From positions 192,853 through 256,852 of the forward strand of contig NZ_KQ948144.1 in the NCBI RefSeq assembly GCF_001513955.1: 64,000 bases of DNA, read 5' to 3'. This stretch comes from Streptomyces pseudovenezuelae. Lineage in GTDB: Bacteria; Actinomycetota; Actinomycetes; Streptomycetales; Streptomycetaceae. Numbering within the stretch: position 1 is the first letter of the stretch; each line of letters begins with the position of its first letter. Below the pieces are notes generated by a model that did no database searches, was not told where the DNA came from, and saw only the letters and a list, made by a program, of their open reading frames with translations. The position numbers and the translations under genes are program-made. Of the stretch, positions 50,402-60,085 are shown piece after piece.

Positions 50402-51807
50402 GATGGGCTCTGGTCAAGGTCTGCCTGGCGGTCACCACCATGGTCGTGGTCGCCTTCGCCGTCCCGCTCGGCCTCGTCATCAAGGAGATGGCCCGGGACC
50501 GCGCGTTCTCCAACGCCGAGCGGCAGGCGGCCGCGGTCGCCCCCGCGCTGTCCATCACCACCGACCGCGACCAGCTGGAGCGGGTCGTCGCCTCCGCGGG
50601 ATCGGACGCCGGGATGGCCGTCCACATACCGGCCGACGGGGAGCGGCGCGGCGCCCAGAAGGCCGTGGACATCGGACGGCAGCGGGCCGCCGCCGACGAC
50701 ATCGCGACCGTGCGCCGGCTGGGCCGAGCCTCCACCACCGAGGTGCCCGGCGGCTCCACCCTGCTCCAGCCGGTCGCGCTCAGCTCCGGCCAGATCGCCG
50801 TCGTCGAGGTGTACGTCCCCGAGTCCGAGGTGAGCAACGGCGTCGCGACCGCCTGGGCGGTGCTCGCCGGCGTCGGCATCGCGCTGGTCGTCGGGTCGGT
50901 CGCGGTCGCCGACCGGCTCGGCGTCCGGATGGTGCAGCCCGCGCAGAAACTCGTGGAGGGCGCCCACGAACTGGGCGAGGGGAAGCTGGGGTCGAGGGTG
51001 CCGGAAGAGGGTCCGACCGAACTGAGGCTGGCGGCGGTCGCGTTCAACTCCATGGCCGACCAGGTCGTCCAACTGCTGGCGAACGAAAGGGAGCTGGCCG
51101 CCGACCTGTCCCACCGGCTGCGCACCCCGCTGACCGTGCTGCGCCTCAACGCGGCCTCGCTCGGCGAGGGTCCGGCCGCCGAGCAGACCCGGGCGGCGGT
51201 CGCGCAACTGGAGCGCGAGGTCGACACCATCATCCGTACCGCGCGGGAGGCCAAACCGCAGACGGCGGCGGCCGGGCCCGGCGCCGGATGCGACGCGGCC
51301 GAGGTGGTCCGCGAGCGGATGAGGTTCTGGTCGGCGCTCGCCGAGGACGAGGGCCGCAAGTGGCGGGTGGCCGGCACCGAGCGGCCGGTGCGCATCCCCG
51401 TGGCCCGGGCGGACCTCGCGGCCGCGCTGGACGCCCTGCTCGGCAACGTCTTCCGGCACACCCCGGAGGGCACCGCCTTCGCGGTCGACGTGCACAACGG
51501 CGAGGACGCCGTGATCGTGCTCGTCTCCGACGCGGGCCCCGGCATCCTCGATCCCGAGGCCGCCATGGCACGCGGACGGGGGTCCGGCAGCACCGGGTCG
51601 ACCGGGCTCGGGCTCGACATCGTCCGGCGGCTCGCCGAGGCGACGGGAGGGGACGTACGGATCGGGTCGTCGGTGCTGGGAGGCACCGAGGTGCGGGTGT
51701 GGATCCAGCTGGACGGGCGCGAACCGGTGCGCCGGGGACACCGGGTGCGCAGACGCCGGACCGGCAGACTGGTCTCGACCTTTAACCGACCCCGATCCCT
51801 TCCTTAA
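50398..51807 (+). CDS. sensor histidine kinase
   Basis: A 469-residue membrane kinase. The first transmembrane helix is at residues 5-27, an outer sensor region runs to about 148 and the second helix spans about 152-172. HAMP, H-box (LSHRLRTPL, H239) and a C-terminal ATPase domain with N (LLGNVFRHT), DAGPGI and TGLGLDIV follow. The GTG start overlaps the response regulator's stop, so the pair is co-translated. A CBM2-GH18 chitinase gene follows within 75 bp on the same strand, which suggests a role in polysaccharide or wall sensing. Confidence 0.92.
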   Translation: MRWALVKVCLAVTTMVVVAFAVPLGLVIKEMARDRAFSNAERQAAAVAPALSITTDRDQLERVVASAGSDAGMAVHIPADGERRGAQKAVDIGRQRAAADDIATVRRLGRASTTEVPGGSTLLQPVALSSGQIAVVEVYVPESEVSNGVATAWAVLAGVGIALVVGSVAVADRLGVRMVQPAQKLVEGAHELGEGKLGSRVPEEGPTELRLAAVAFNSMADQVVQLLANERELAADLSHRLRTPLTVLRLNAASLGEGPAAEQTRAAVAQLEREVDTIIRTAREAKPQTAAAGPGAGCDAAEVVRERMRFWSALAEDEGRKWRVAGTERPVRIPVARADLAAALDALLGNVFRHTPEGTAFAVDVHNGEDAVIVLVSDAGPGILDPEAAMARGRGSGSTGSTGLGLDIVRRLAEATGGDVRIGSSVLGGTEVRVWIQLDGREPVRRGHRVRRRRTGRLVSTFNRPRSLP

Positions 51808-51881
51808 GCGCGCCCTAAGATCCTCAACGCCCGCCCTGATCAGGCTATTTGCCCGATTCCGGATCGCTAGCGTGCCACGCC

Positions 51882-53288
51882 ATGAGCATGCATCGGCGCA
51901 GACTGAACGGCAGGAACAAGGTGATCGGCGGGGTGGTCGCCGCCGCCGTGGTGGGGACCGGCGCGGTCCTGTTGAGCGGAACCGCCCAGGCGGCCGGCAT
52001 CGGCGCCGCGTACACGCGGACGAGCGACTGGTCGACGGGGTACACCGCGCAGTACGTCGTCACCAACAACAGCGGTTCGGCCCAGAAGGACTGGAAGCTG
52101 GAGTTCGACCTGCCGGGCGGATCCACCCTCGGCTCCCTGTGGAACGGGGAGTCCAGCGTGAGCGGGCGGCATGTCCTGGTGAAGCCGCCCCGCTGGGACA
52201 CCGACGGTCTGGCACCCGGTGAGTCGGTCACGGTCGGATTCGTGGTGGACGGCACGGGCGACCCCACCGGCTGTCTCGTCGACGACGGCGACTGCTCCAC
52301 CGGCGACAGCGGCACCCCCACGTCCGCCCCGACGCCCACACCCACGTCCACGCCGACCCCCACCGCCGCTCCCACCTCCACCGCCTCCCCCTCGGCGAGC
52401 GGCGGCTTCGCCCCCTACGTCGACACCTCCCTCCACCCCGCCTTCGACCTCCTCGCCGCCGCCGACGCGACCGGCGTGAAGACCTACCACCTGGCCTTCG
52501 TCACCGACAGCGGCGGCTGCACCCCCAAGTGGGGCGGGGTCACCGACCTGGCGAGCGACGCCGTGGCCGCGCAGATCGGCGCGCTGCGGGCGAAGGGCGG
52601 TGACGTCCGGGTCTCCTTCGGCGGCGCCTCCGGCTCCGAGCTGGCCACCACCTGCTCCTCGGCGGACGCGCTGGCGGCGGCGTACGGCAAGGTCGTGGAC
52701 GCGTACGGCCTCACCAAGGTCGACTTCGACGTGGAGGGCGGGGCGCTGCCGAACACGGCCGCCAACACCCGGCGGGCGCAGGCGATCGCGAGGCTCCAGG
52801 ACCGGCACCCCGGCCTGGACGTCTCCTACACCCTCCCGGTGATGCCCGAGGGCCTCACCCAGGACGGGGTCGACCTGCTCGCGAACGCCAAGTCCAACGG
52901 TGTGGAGATCGACACCGTCAACATCATGGCGATGGACTACGGGGCCTCGTACAGCGGGGACATGGGCACCTACGCCGAGCAGGCGGCCACCGCCACCCAG
53001 GCACAGGTCAAGGGTGTCCTCGGGCTGTCCGACAGCGCCGCCTGGAAGGCGGTCGGGGTCACGCCGATGATCGGGGTCAACGACGTGGCCTCGGAGATCT
53101 TCAGGGTCGAGGACGCCGCCCAGCTGGTGGCCTTCGCCAAGGCGAAGGGACTGGGCCTGCTGTCGATGTGGTCCGCCACCCGGGACAAGCAGTGCTCCGG
53201 CGGTGCCAAGCCCACCGCCGACGCGAGCTGCAGCTCGATCGTCCAGGACGCGTTCGCGTTCTCGAAGGCCTTCGCCGCCTTCGGCTGA
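51882..53288 (+). CDS. CBM2-GH18 chitinase
   Basis: A 468-residue secreted chitinase that hydrolyses beta-1,4-N-acetylglucosamine chains. Signal peptide, residues 1-38, ends AQA-A. A family 2 carbohydrate-binding module (about 39-138) with TSDWSTGYTAQYVVTNNS precedes a Thr/Pro linker (140-175). The GH18 catalytic domain has the DxDxE motif at D281, D283, E285 (VDFDVEGG). It follows the two-component genes by 74 bp. Unlike the LPMO, no DasR-type site is visible in front of it, so it may be under the adjacent kinase instead. Confidence 0.92.
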   Translation: MSMHRRRLNGRNKVIGGVVAAAVVGTGAVLLSGTAQAAGIGAAYTRTSDWSTGYTAQYVVTNNSGSAQKDWKLEFDLPGGSTLGSLWNGESSVSGRHVLVKPPRWDTDGLAPGESVTVGFVVDGTGDPTGCLVDDGDCSTGDSGTPTSAPTPTPTSTPTPTAAPTSTASPSASGGFAPYVDTSLHPAFDLLAAADATGVKTYHLAFVTDSGGCTPKWGGVTDLASDAVAAQIGALRAKGGDVRVSFGGASGSELATTCSSADALAAAYGKVVDAYGLTKVDFDVEGGALPNTAANTRRAQAIARLQDRHPGLDVSYTLPVMPEGLTQDGVDLLANAKSNGVEIDTVNIMAMDYGASYSGDMGTYAEQAATATQAQVKGVLGLSDSAAWKAVGVTPMIGVNDVASEIFRVEDAAQLVAFAKAKGLGLLSMWSATRDKQCSGGAKPTADASCSSIVQDAFAFSKAFAAFG

Positions 53289-53379
53289 GCCCCTCGACGG
53301 CGAGGCTCCCGGGTCACCGGTAGGCAGGGATGTCGGTCACGTTTCGACAAATCGGGTCGATAGCTATTGACGCATGACC

Positions 53380-53395
53380 TGACATAACGCTGTCA
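53380..53395. promoter_or_regulatory. inverted repeat upstream of the galactoside operon
   Basis: TGACA (53380-53384) and TGTCA (53391-53395) flank a 6-bp spacer, with a TTGACG hexamer just upstream at 53367. A candidate operator-promoter for the ABC transporter/GH36/GH42 operon 95 bp downstream. No regulator gene lies beside the operon. Confidence 0.45.
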
Positions 53396-53489
53396 TTGCG
53401 CCACCGTGTTCGGTCAAGTTGGTTTCTGGTCGATTACGACTGGTCTCCGAATCCCTCCGTGACTGAACCCCTGCCTTCAGGAGCCGTCC

Positions 53490-54794
53490 ATGCGTGACCT
53501 CTCGTCTTCCCTTCCCTCGCCCAGCCGTCGTGGTGTGCTCAAGGGGGTGGGTGGTGCCGCCCTGCTCGGTGCGGGCATACCGTTGCTGTCCGCCTGTGGC
53601 AGCAGCGGCAGCTCCAGCGACCCGAAGACCGTGAGTCTTGGGTCGAACGCGTCGGACGCGGTGCCGAAGAAGGCGTTCGCCGAGATCTACGCGGCCTTCC
53701 AGAAGCAGTCCGGGATCACGGTCGACGTGAACACCAAGGACCACAACACCTTCCAGGAGCAGATCAACTCCTACCTCCAGGGCACGCCGGACGACGTGTT
53801 CAACTGGTTCGCCGGGTACCGGATGCAGTTCTTCGCGGCCAAGAACCTCGCCTCCCCGATCGACGACGTGTGGGACAAGATCGGGGGCAACTTCCCGGAC
53901 GCCATGAAGAAGCTGTCCAAGGGCGCGGACGGCAAGTACTACTTCGTGCCGCTGTACACGTACCCGTGGGCGATCTTCTACCGCAAGAGCGTCTTCCAGC
54001 AGCACGGCTACGAGGTCCCGACCACGTGGGACCAGTTGGTCGCCCTGTCCAAGCAGATGAAGAAGGACGGCCTGGTCCCGATCGCGTTCGGCGACAAGGA
54101 CGCCTGGCCGGCGATGGGCACCTTCGACCAGATCAACTTCCGCCTCAACGGCTACGACTTCCACGTCGAGCTGATGGCGGGCAAGGCCGCGTGGACCGAC
54201 GCCAAGGTCAAGGCCGCCTTCGACCACTGGGCCGAGTTGCTGCCCTACCACCAGGACGGTTTCATGGGCCGCACCTGGCAGGACGCCGCCCAGACGCTGG
54301 TGTCCAAGAAGGCCGGCATGTACCTGCTGGGCTCCTTCGTGGCGCAGCAGTTCACCAACAAGGCGGACCTGGACGACCTGGACTTCTTCGCCTTCCCGGA
54401 GATCAACCCCGCCTACGGCCAGGACACCGTGGAGGCGCCCACCGACGGCTTCATGGTCTCCAAGGCGCCGAAGAACAAGGCCGGCGTCACCAAGCTGCTG
54501 GAGTACCTGGGCACCCCGGCCGCGGAGCAGATCTACCTCAAGGCCGACTCCAGCGTGGTGGCCGCCTCCAGCAAGGCCGACACCTCCTCGTACACGCCGC
54601 TGCAGAAGAAGGCGTACGAGATGATCTCCGGAGCCAAGAGCCTGACCCAGTTCATGGACCGCGACTCGCGCCCCGACTTCACCTCGACGGTGATGCAGCC
54701 CGCGCTGCAGAAGTTCCTCCAGAACCCCAAGGGCGTCGACAGTCTGCTGGCCTCGATCGAACGCCAGAAGAAGACGATCTTCGCGTCCTCCTGA
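53490..54794 (+). CDS. carbohydrate ABC transporter substrate-binding lipoprotein
   Basis: A 434-residue extracellular sugar-binding protein (SBP family 1). SRRGVLKG is a twin-arginine motif and LLSAC the lipobox, so it is a Tat-exported lipoprotein. The MalE-like fold carries IYAAFQKQSGITVDVNTKDH and WQDAAQTLVSKKAGMYLLG. First gene of a five-gene operon with two permeases, GH36 and GH42, which suggests an alpha- or beta-galactoside (for example melibiose, galactan or raffinose fragments) as ligand. No ATPase gene is present; the shared MsiK-type ATPase of Streptomyces probably serves it. Confidence 0.9.
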   Translation: MRDLSSSLPSPSRRGVLKGVGGAALLGAGIPLLSACGSSGSSSDPKTVSLGSNASDAVPKKAFAEIYAAFQKQSGITVDVNTKDHNTFQEQINSYLQGTPDDVFNWFAGYRMQFFAAKNLASPIDDVWDKIGGNFPDAMKKLSKGADGKYYFVPLYTYPWAIFYRKSVFQQHGYEVPTTWDQLVALSKQMKKDGLVPIAFGDKDAWPAMGTFDQINFRLNGYDFHVELMAGKAAWTDAKVKAAFDHWAELLPYHQDGFMGRTWQDAAQTLVSKKAGMYLLGSFVAQQFTNKADLDDLDFFAFPEINPAYGQDTVEAPTDGFMVSKAPKNKAGVTKLLEYLGTPAAEQIYLKADSSVVAASSKADTSSYTPLQKKAYEMISGAKSLTQFMDRDSRPDFTSTVMQPALQKFLQNPKGVDSLLASIERQKKTIFASS

Positions 54795-54807
54795 GCTGAG
54801 CGGCTGA

Positions 54808-55785
54808 ATGACTACCGACATCAACACGAAGAGCCCGGAGGCGGCCGCTATGCCGCCTTCGGGCCCTGCCCCTGTCAAGCGGGTCCCGCGTGGCCACAAG
54901 CGCCTGCTGACCCGCCGTGACCGCATCACGCTCTCCTTCATGGCGGGTGTGCCCACGGTCCTGCACGTGCTCCTGGTCTGGGTCACCGCGCTGGCGTCGA
55001 TCGCGCTGGCCTTCACCAGCTGGGACGGCATCGGCTTCGACTCCATCAAGTGGGTCGGACTGGACAACTTCAAGCAGTTGTTCACCGACAACCCGCAGTT
55101 CTGGCCCGCGGTCGAGCACAACATCATCTGGTTCGTCGTGCTCATCCTGATCCCGACGCCCTTCGGTCTGTTCCTGGCCGTCCAGCTGGACAAGAACATC
55201 CGCTTCTCCCGCGTCTACCAGACCGCGTTCTTCCTGCCCGTCGTGGTCTCGCTCGCGGTGACCGGGTTCGTGTGGCAGCTGGTCTACAACCCCGACACCG
55301 GCCTGATCAACAGCCTGATCGGGGCGAACAAGCCCGGCCACTACATCGACTGGATCGGCGACCCCAAGCTGAACCTGTGGGCGGTGCTGATCGCCGCGTC
55401 CTGGCGGCACACCGGCTACATGATGATCCTCTACCTGGCCGGCCTCAAGGGCGTCGACCCGTCCCTGCGCGAGGCCTCCTCGCTGGACGGCGCCAACGAG
55501 TGGCAGACGTTCAAGAACGTCATCTTCCCCACGCTGCGCCCCACCAACACCGTCGTCCTGGTCGTCACGATCATCGAAGCCCTGCGCGCCTTCGACCTGG
55601 TGTTCGTCTTCAACAAGGGTGCCCAGGGCACCGAACTGCTGTCGATCCTGATCACCAACAACATCATCGGTGAGTCCAGCCGGATCGGTTACGGCTCCGC
55701 GATCGCCGTGGTCCTGCTGGTCATCTCCCTCGCGGTCATCATCCCGTACCTGATCGCGACCTTCCGCAAGGAGCGCCGCGCATGA
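54808..55785 (+). CDS. carbohydrate ABC transporter permease 1 (MalF-like)
   Basis: A 325-residue inner-membrane permease with about six transmembrane helices. The coupling EAA loop is visible as LREASSLDGANEWQTFKNVIFPTLRPT. The first helix lies at about residues 45-70 and the N-terminus is cytoplasmic and Pro-rich. Separated from the binding-protein gene by 13 bp. Its stop overlaps the next permease start by 4 bp (ATGA). Confidence 0.92.
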   Translation: MTTDINTKSPEAAAMPPSGPAPVKRVPRGHKRLLTRRDRITLSFMAGVPTVLHVLLVWVTALASIALAFTSWDGIGFDSIKWVGLDNFKQLFTDNPQFWPAVEHNIIWFVVLILIPTPFGLFLAVQLDKNIRFSRVYQTAFFLPVVVSLAVTGFVWQLVYNPDTGLINSLIGANKPGHYIDWIGDPKLNLWAVLIAASWRHTGYMMILYLAGLKGVDPSLREASSLDGANEWQTFKNVIFPTLRPTNTVVLVVTIIEALRAFDLVFVFNKGAQGTELLSILITNNIIGESSRIGYGSAIAVVLLVISLAVIIPYLIATFRKERRA

Positions 55786-56675
55786 GCACCCTGACCGCCG
55801 GCGCCCCGGCCGAACAGCGCACCCCGCTGCGCCCGGCCCGGATCCTGCTGCACGTGTTCCTGGCCGGCACCGCGCTGGCCTGGCTCGCGCCCCTGCTGTG
55901 GGCGGTCTTCGCCGCCCTCAGGCCCTACTCGGAGACCAGCAACAAGGGCTATGTGTCCTGGCCGGACAAGCTGACGTTCGACAACTTCACGAACGCCTTC
56001 GAGCAGTCCGACATGCTGCACTACTTCGGCAACACCCTGATCATCGCGGTGCCGTCCGTGCTGATCACCCTGCTGCTGTCGTCGATGGTCGCGTTCTACG
56101 TCTCCCGCTTCGACTTCCGCCTCAACATCGCCCTGCTGCTCGTCTTCACCGCCGGCAACCTGCTGCCCCAGCAGGTCATCATCACCCCGCTGTACCGCCT
56201 GTACCTGCTCATCGACCTGCCCGGCATCACCATGAGCGGCAAGCTCTACGACTCCGCGCTGGGCCTGGTCCTCATCCACGTCGCCTTCCAGTCCGGGTTC
56301 TGCGCCTTCGTGCTCAGCAACTACATGCGGATGCTGCCGCACGAGCTGACGGAGGCCGCCCTGGTCGACGGCGCCTCGGTGTGGCGGATGTACTGGCAGA
56401 TCGTGCTGCCGCTGTGCAAGCCGGCCATGGCCGCCCTGGGGACGTTGCTGTCCATCTGGATCTACAACGACTTCTTCTGGGCCATCGTGCTGATCTCCAC
56501 CGGCGAGAACATGCCCATCACCTCCGCCCTGAACAACCTCTCCGGCCAGTACTTCACCGACCCCAACCTGGTCGCCGCCGGCGCCCTGCTCACCGCGATC
56601 CCCACCCTGATCGTGTACTTCGTCCTCCAGCGCCAGTTCGTCAGCGGACTGACCCTCGGCGCCAACAAGGGCTGA
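55782..56675 (+). CDS. carbohydrate ABC transporter permease 2 (MalG-like)
   Basis: A 297-residue permease with six transmembrane helices. The EAA loop is LTEAALVDGASVWRMYWQIVLPLCKPA. It completes the channel with permease 1. A short intergenic region of 26 bp leads to the GH36 gene, in the same operon. Confidence 0.92.
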   Translation: MSTLTAGAPAEQRTPLRPARILLHVFLAGTALAWLAPLLWAVFAALRPYSETSNKGYVSWPDKLTFDNFTNAFEQSDMLHYFGNTLIIAVPSVLITLLLSSMVAFYVSRFDFRLNIALLLVFTAGNLLPQQVIITPLYRLYLLIDLPGITMSGKLYDSALGLVLIHVAFQSGFCAFVLSNYMRMLPHELTEAALVDGASVWRMYWQIVLPLCKPAMAALGTLLSIWIYNDFFWAIVLISTGENMPITSALNNLSGQYFTDPNLVAAGALLTAIPTLIVYFVLQRQFVSGLTLGANKG

Positions 56676-56701
56676 CCGCCCGCACCTGAGAGAGAACCCC
56701 C

Positions 56702-58015
56702 GTGCCCCACCCCTTCACCCCGCTCGCCTCCGTGCCCGTGGACCCGCTCAGGGCCCGCGTGCACGAGGAGGGCTGGCAGTCCTGGAGCCCCAGCGGCACG
56801 TACGCCCTCGGCGACAAGCCGTACCGCCCGACGAACGACAACTGGGCGACGGTCTGCTACCGGCCAGGCGTCACCGTGCCCGAAGGCGCCTTCCAGGGCG
56901 AGGGCCTGCTGGCGCTCGACCCGGGCGACGGATCGCCGGTACGGCTGTGGGCGGCGACGGACCCCACGCGTGAGGTCCCGTCGATCCGTCTGGTCGCCGA
57001 AGGCTCCGTGGCGGAGGTCCTGGCCGACGGCCCGGTGAAGGAGTTCACCGGCACCGCCATCCAGTCGGTGCTGGCCGAGTGGGCCGCCGAGCTCGGGGTC
57101 CGGACCCTCCGCCCGGCGCCCACCGTCTGGTGTTCCTGGTACGAGTACTTCACCGGCGTCACCGAGGACGACATCCACGAGAACCTCCGCGCGATGGACA
57201 CCCTCGACCTGCCCGTCGACGTCGTCCAGATCGACGACGGCTACCAGAAGGCCCTGGGCGACTGGCTCACCCTCTCCGGCCGCTTCCGCTCCCGCGCGGG
57301 CATCGCCGACGCGATCCGGGCGCGGGGGCGGCGGGCCGGCATCTGGACGGCTCCCTTCCTGGTCGACCCGGCCAGTGACCTGGCCGCCGAGCACCCCGAC
57401 TGGCTGGTCGAGGACCTCGACGGAGGCTTCCTGCACGCCGGCCGCAACTGGGGCCACGACCTGTGCGTCCTGGACACCACCCACCCCGAGGCGGCGCGGT
57501 ACCTGGCCTCGGTCTTCAGGACCCTGGTGTCCGAGGGCTACGACTACTTCAAGGTCGACTTCCTGTACGCGGGAGCGCTGGAAGGCGTACGGCACTCCGC
57601 CGCCGACGCCCTCACGGCGTACCGCTCCGGCATCGAGCTGATCCGCGAGGCGATCGGCGAGGACGCCTACCTGCTCGGCTGCGGGGCGCCCGTGCTGCCC
57701 TCCATCGGCCTGTTCGACGCGATGCGGGTCAGCCCCGACACGGCCCCGCACCGGCGTTCCGAGGCCGACGACTACAGCCAGCCGGGTCAGGACCCGGCCG
57801 AGTTCACCGGCGCCGGCCGCCAGTGGCAGCACGGCCGGCTCTGGGTCAACGACCCCGACTGCCTGATGGCCCGCCCGGCCGTGGAGACCCGCGAGCGCTG
57901 GGCGGCCCACGTGGAGGCGACGGGCGGCCTGATGGCGTCGAGCGACCGGCTGCTGTCCCTGGACCCGTGGGGCGTGGAGACGACCCGCCGACTGCTCGGC
58001 GGAGACGTCCGATGA
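56702..58015 (+). CDS. GH36 alpha-galactosidase, short form
   Basis: A 437-residue cytoplasmic glycosidase of the melibiase fold. CSWYEYF and IDDGYQ lie in the barrel; the nucleophile is D286 (FKVDFLY) and the acid/base D346 (RVSPDT). It is shorter than classical GH36 enzymes (about 700 residues) because the N-terminal beta-sandwich is reduced and the C-terminal domain is absent, a form common in actinobacteria. GTG 56702 follows GAGAGA. The next start overlaps its stop by 4 bp. It probably removes alpha-galactose from the sugars the transporter imports. Confidence 0.88.
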   Translation: MPHPFTPLASVPVDPLRARVHEEGWQSWSPSGTYALGDKPYRPTNDNWATVCYRPGVTVPEGAFQGEGLLALDPGDGSPVRLWAATDPTREVPSIRLVAEGSVAEVLADGPVKEFTGTAIQSVLAEWAAELGVRTLRPAPTVWCSWYEYFTGVTEDDIHENLRAMDTLDLPVDVVQIDDGYQKALGDWLTLSGRFRSRAGIADAIRARGRRAGIWTAPFLVDPASDLAAEHPDWLVEDLDGGFLHAGRNWGHDLCVLDTTHPEAARYLASVFRTLVSEGYDYFKVDFLYAGALEGVRHSAADALTAYRSGIELIREAIGEDAYLLGCGAPVLPSIGLFDAMRVSPDTAPHRRSEADDYSQPGQDPAEFTGAGRQWQHGRLWVNDPDCLMARPAVETRERWAAHVEATGGLMASSDRLLSLDPWGVETTRRLLGGDVR

Positions 58016-60000
58016 TCGCCGAGGGCATCGCCTACGGCGGCGACTACAACCCGGAGCAGTGGCCCGAGGAGGTCTGGGCCGAGGACGTACGCCTCATGCG
58101 CGAGGCGGGCGTGACCATGGTCAGCGTCAACATCTTCGCGTGGGCGCTCCTCGAACCCCGCGAGGGCACCTACGACTTCTCCCGCCTCGACAGGATCCTC
58201 GCCCTGCTCCACGAGCACGGCATCGCCGCCGACCTGGCCACCCCGACCGCGGCCCCGCCGGCCTGGTTCTTCCGCGCCCACCCGCAGGCGCTGCCGGTCG
58301 ACAAGGACGGCCGGAGACTGTCGTACGGCAGCCGCCAGACCTTCTGCCCCTCCAGCCCCGCCTACCGGGAGGCCGCCCTGCGGATCGCCCGGGTCCTCGG
58401 GGAGCGGTACGCCGACCACCCGGCGGTCGTGATGTGGCACATCCACAACGAGTACGGCTGCCACAACGCGGAGTGCTACTGCGATGTGAGCGCGGCAGCG
58501 TTCCGGGTGTGGCTGCGCGCGAAGTACGGCGACCTGGACGCCCTCAACGACGCCTGGGGCACGACCTTCTGGAGCCAGTGGTACTACGACTGGGAGGAGA
58601 TCCTCCCGCCCCGCGCCACCGGTGCCGTGCCCAACCCGACCCACCAGCTGGACTGGCGGCGCTTCTGCAGCGACGAGCTGCTGGCCCTGTGCACGGCGGA
58701 GCGGGAGGTGCTGCGGCAGGCCGCTCCCTCGATCCCCGCCACCACCAACTTCATGGTGATGTACAACTTCGACGCGCTGGACTACTGGCGCTGGGCGCCG
58801 GAGCTGGACGTCGTCTCCAACGACCACTATCTGTGGTCGGCGGATCCCGAGTCGGAGATCGACATCGCGCTCAGCGGCGACCTGGTCCGGTCGCTGGCGG
58901 GCGGCCCGTGGCTGCTGATGGAGCACTCGACCGGCGCGGTGAACTGGCAGCCGGTCAACCGGGCCAAGACCGCGGGGGAGTTGCGCCGCAACGCCCTGGC
59001 CCACGTCGCCCGGGGCGCCGACGGCATCGCCTACTTCCAGTGGCGGGCCGCGAAGGCGGGCGCCGAGCAGTGGCACTCGGCGATGCTCCCGCACGCGGGC
59101 ACCGACAGCCAGATCTGGCGTGACGTGGTCGCGTTGGGCGCGGACCTGAAGGCGCTCGCGGAGGTGCGGGGCAGCACCAGCCCCGCCTCGGTCGCCGTCG
59201 TCTGGGACTGGAACGCCCGCTGGGCCCTGGAACTGCCCTCCCAGCCCAGTGAGTCGGTGCGCTACCTCGACCTGGTCCGCGCCTGGTACGAGCCGCTGTG
59301 GCGCTCCGGCGTGGCCGTGGACTTCGTCCACCCGTCGGCGGACCTGTCGCGGTACCGGCTCGTCCTCGCCCCCGCCCTCTACCTGGTCGACGACGAGGGC
59401 GCGGCGAACCTGACGGACTTCGCCGCGGGCGGCGGCACCCTGGTCGTCGGCTTCCACAGCGGGGCCGTCGACACCAACTGCCATGTCCGACTGGGCGGTT
59501 ACCCGGGCGCGTTCCGGGAGCCCCTCGGCGTCCGCACGGACGAACTCTTCCCGCTGCTGCCCGGCGAGTCCCTGGACCTGAGCGACGGCGGCACCGCGAC
59601 CCTGTGGTCGGAGCGGGTGCACCTGGAAGGCGCCGAGGCCGTCACCTCGTACACCTCGGGCCCCCTGACCGGAGTCCCGGCGGTCACCCGGCACCCCTAC
59701 GGCGAGGGGGTGGCCTGGTACCTGGCCACCCACCCGGACCCGTCGACCCTCACGGATCTGCTGGACCGCATCCGCACCGAGGCGGGTGTGACACCGGTAC
59801 GGGAGACACCGGCGGGCCTGGAGACGGTGCTGCGCAGGGGCGAGGACGCGGACTACCTCTTCCTGATCAACCATGGTGAGCGAACCGCCGACGTACAAGT
59901 GGCCGCGCGGGCGACCGAGTTGCTGAGCGGCAAGCGCGTCGACGGCGGCTGTGTGTCGGTGCCGCCGGGCGATGTCGTGGTCGTGCGGGAACCACGCTGA
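58012..60000 (+). CDS. GH42 beta-galactosidase
   Basis: A 662-residue cytoplasmic beta-galactosidase. The N-terminal signature is GGDYNPEQWPEEVWAEDV; the acid/base is E147 in HIHNEYG and the nucleophile E304 in LLMEHSTG. C112, C150, C155 and C157 correspond to the structural zinc site of some GH42 enzymes. A C-terminal trimerisation and beta-sandwich region follow. Last gene of the five-gene galactoside operon, translationally coupled to the GH36 gene and followed by a strong terminator. Confidence 0.93.
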   Translation: MIAEGIAYGGDYNPEQWPEEVWAEDVRLMREAGVTMVSVNIFAWALLEPREGTYDFSRLDRILALLHEHGIAADLATPTAAPPAWFFRAHPQALPVDKDGRRLSYGSRQTFCPSSPAYREAALRIARVLGERYADHPAVVMWHIHNEYGCHNAECYCDVSAAAFRVWLRAKYGDLDALNDAWGTTFWSQWYYDWEEILPPRATGAVPNPTHQLDWRRFCSDELLALCTAEREVLRQAAPSIPATTNFMVMYNFDALDYWRWAPELDVVSNDHYLWSADPESEIDIALSGDLVRSLAGGPWLLMEHSTGAVNWQPVNRAKTAGELRRNALAHVARGADGIAYFQWRAAKAGAEQWHSAMLPHAGTDSQIWRDVVALGADLKALAEVRGSTSPASVAVVWDWNARWALELPSQPSESVRYLDLVRAWYEPLWRSGVAVDFVHPSADLSRYRLVLAPALYLVDDEGAANLTDFAAGGGTLVVGFHSGAVDTNCHVRLGGYPGAFREPLGVRTDELFPLLPGESLDLSDGGTATLWSERVHLEGAEAVTSYTSGPLTGVPAVTRHPYGEGVAWYLATHPDPSTLTDLLDRIRTEAGVTPVRETPAGLETVLRRGEDADYLFLINHGERTADVQVAARATELLSGKRVDGGCVSVPPGDVVVVREPR

Positions 60001-60019
60001 CACGACCTCGGTGAACGGC

Positions 60020-60052
60020 GGGGCGCGGCACCCCCCTCGGCTGCCGCGCCCC
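60020..60052. terminator. bidirectional terminator
   Basis: GGGGCGCGGCA (60020-60030) pairs perfectly with TGCCGCGCCCC (60042-60052) across an 11-nt loop, between the convergent GH42 and bglC genes. Confidence 0.8.
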
Positions 60053-60085
60053 TTCCCCGTCCCCCGTCCCCCGTCCTAGTGGTGG

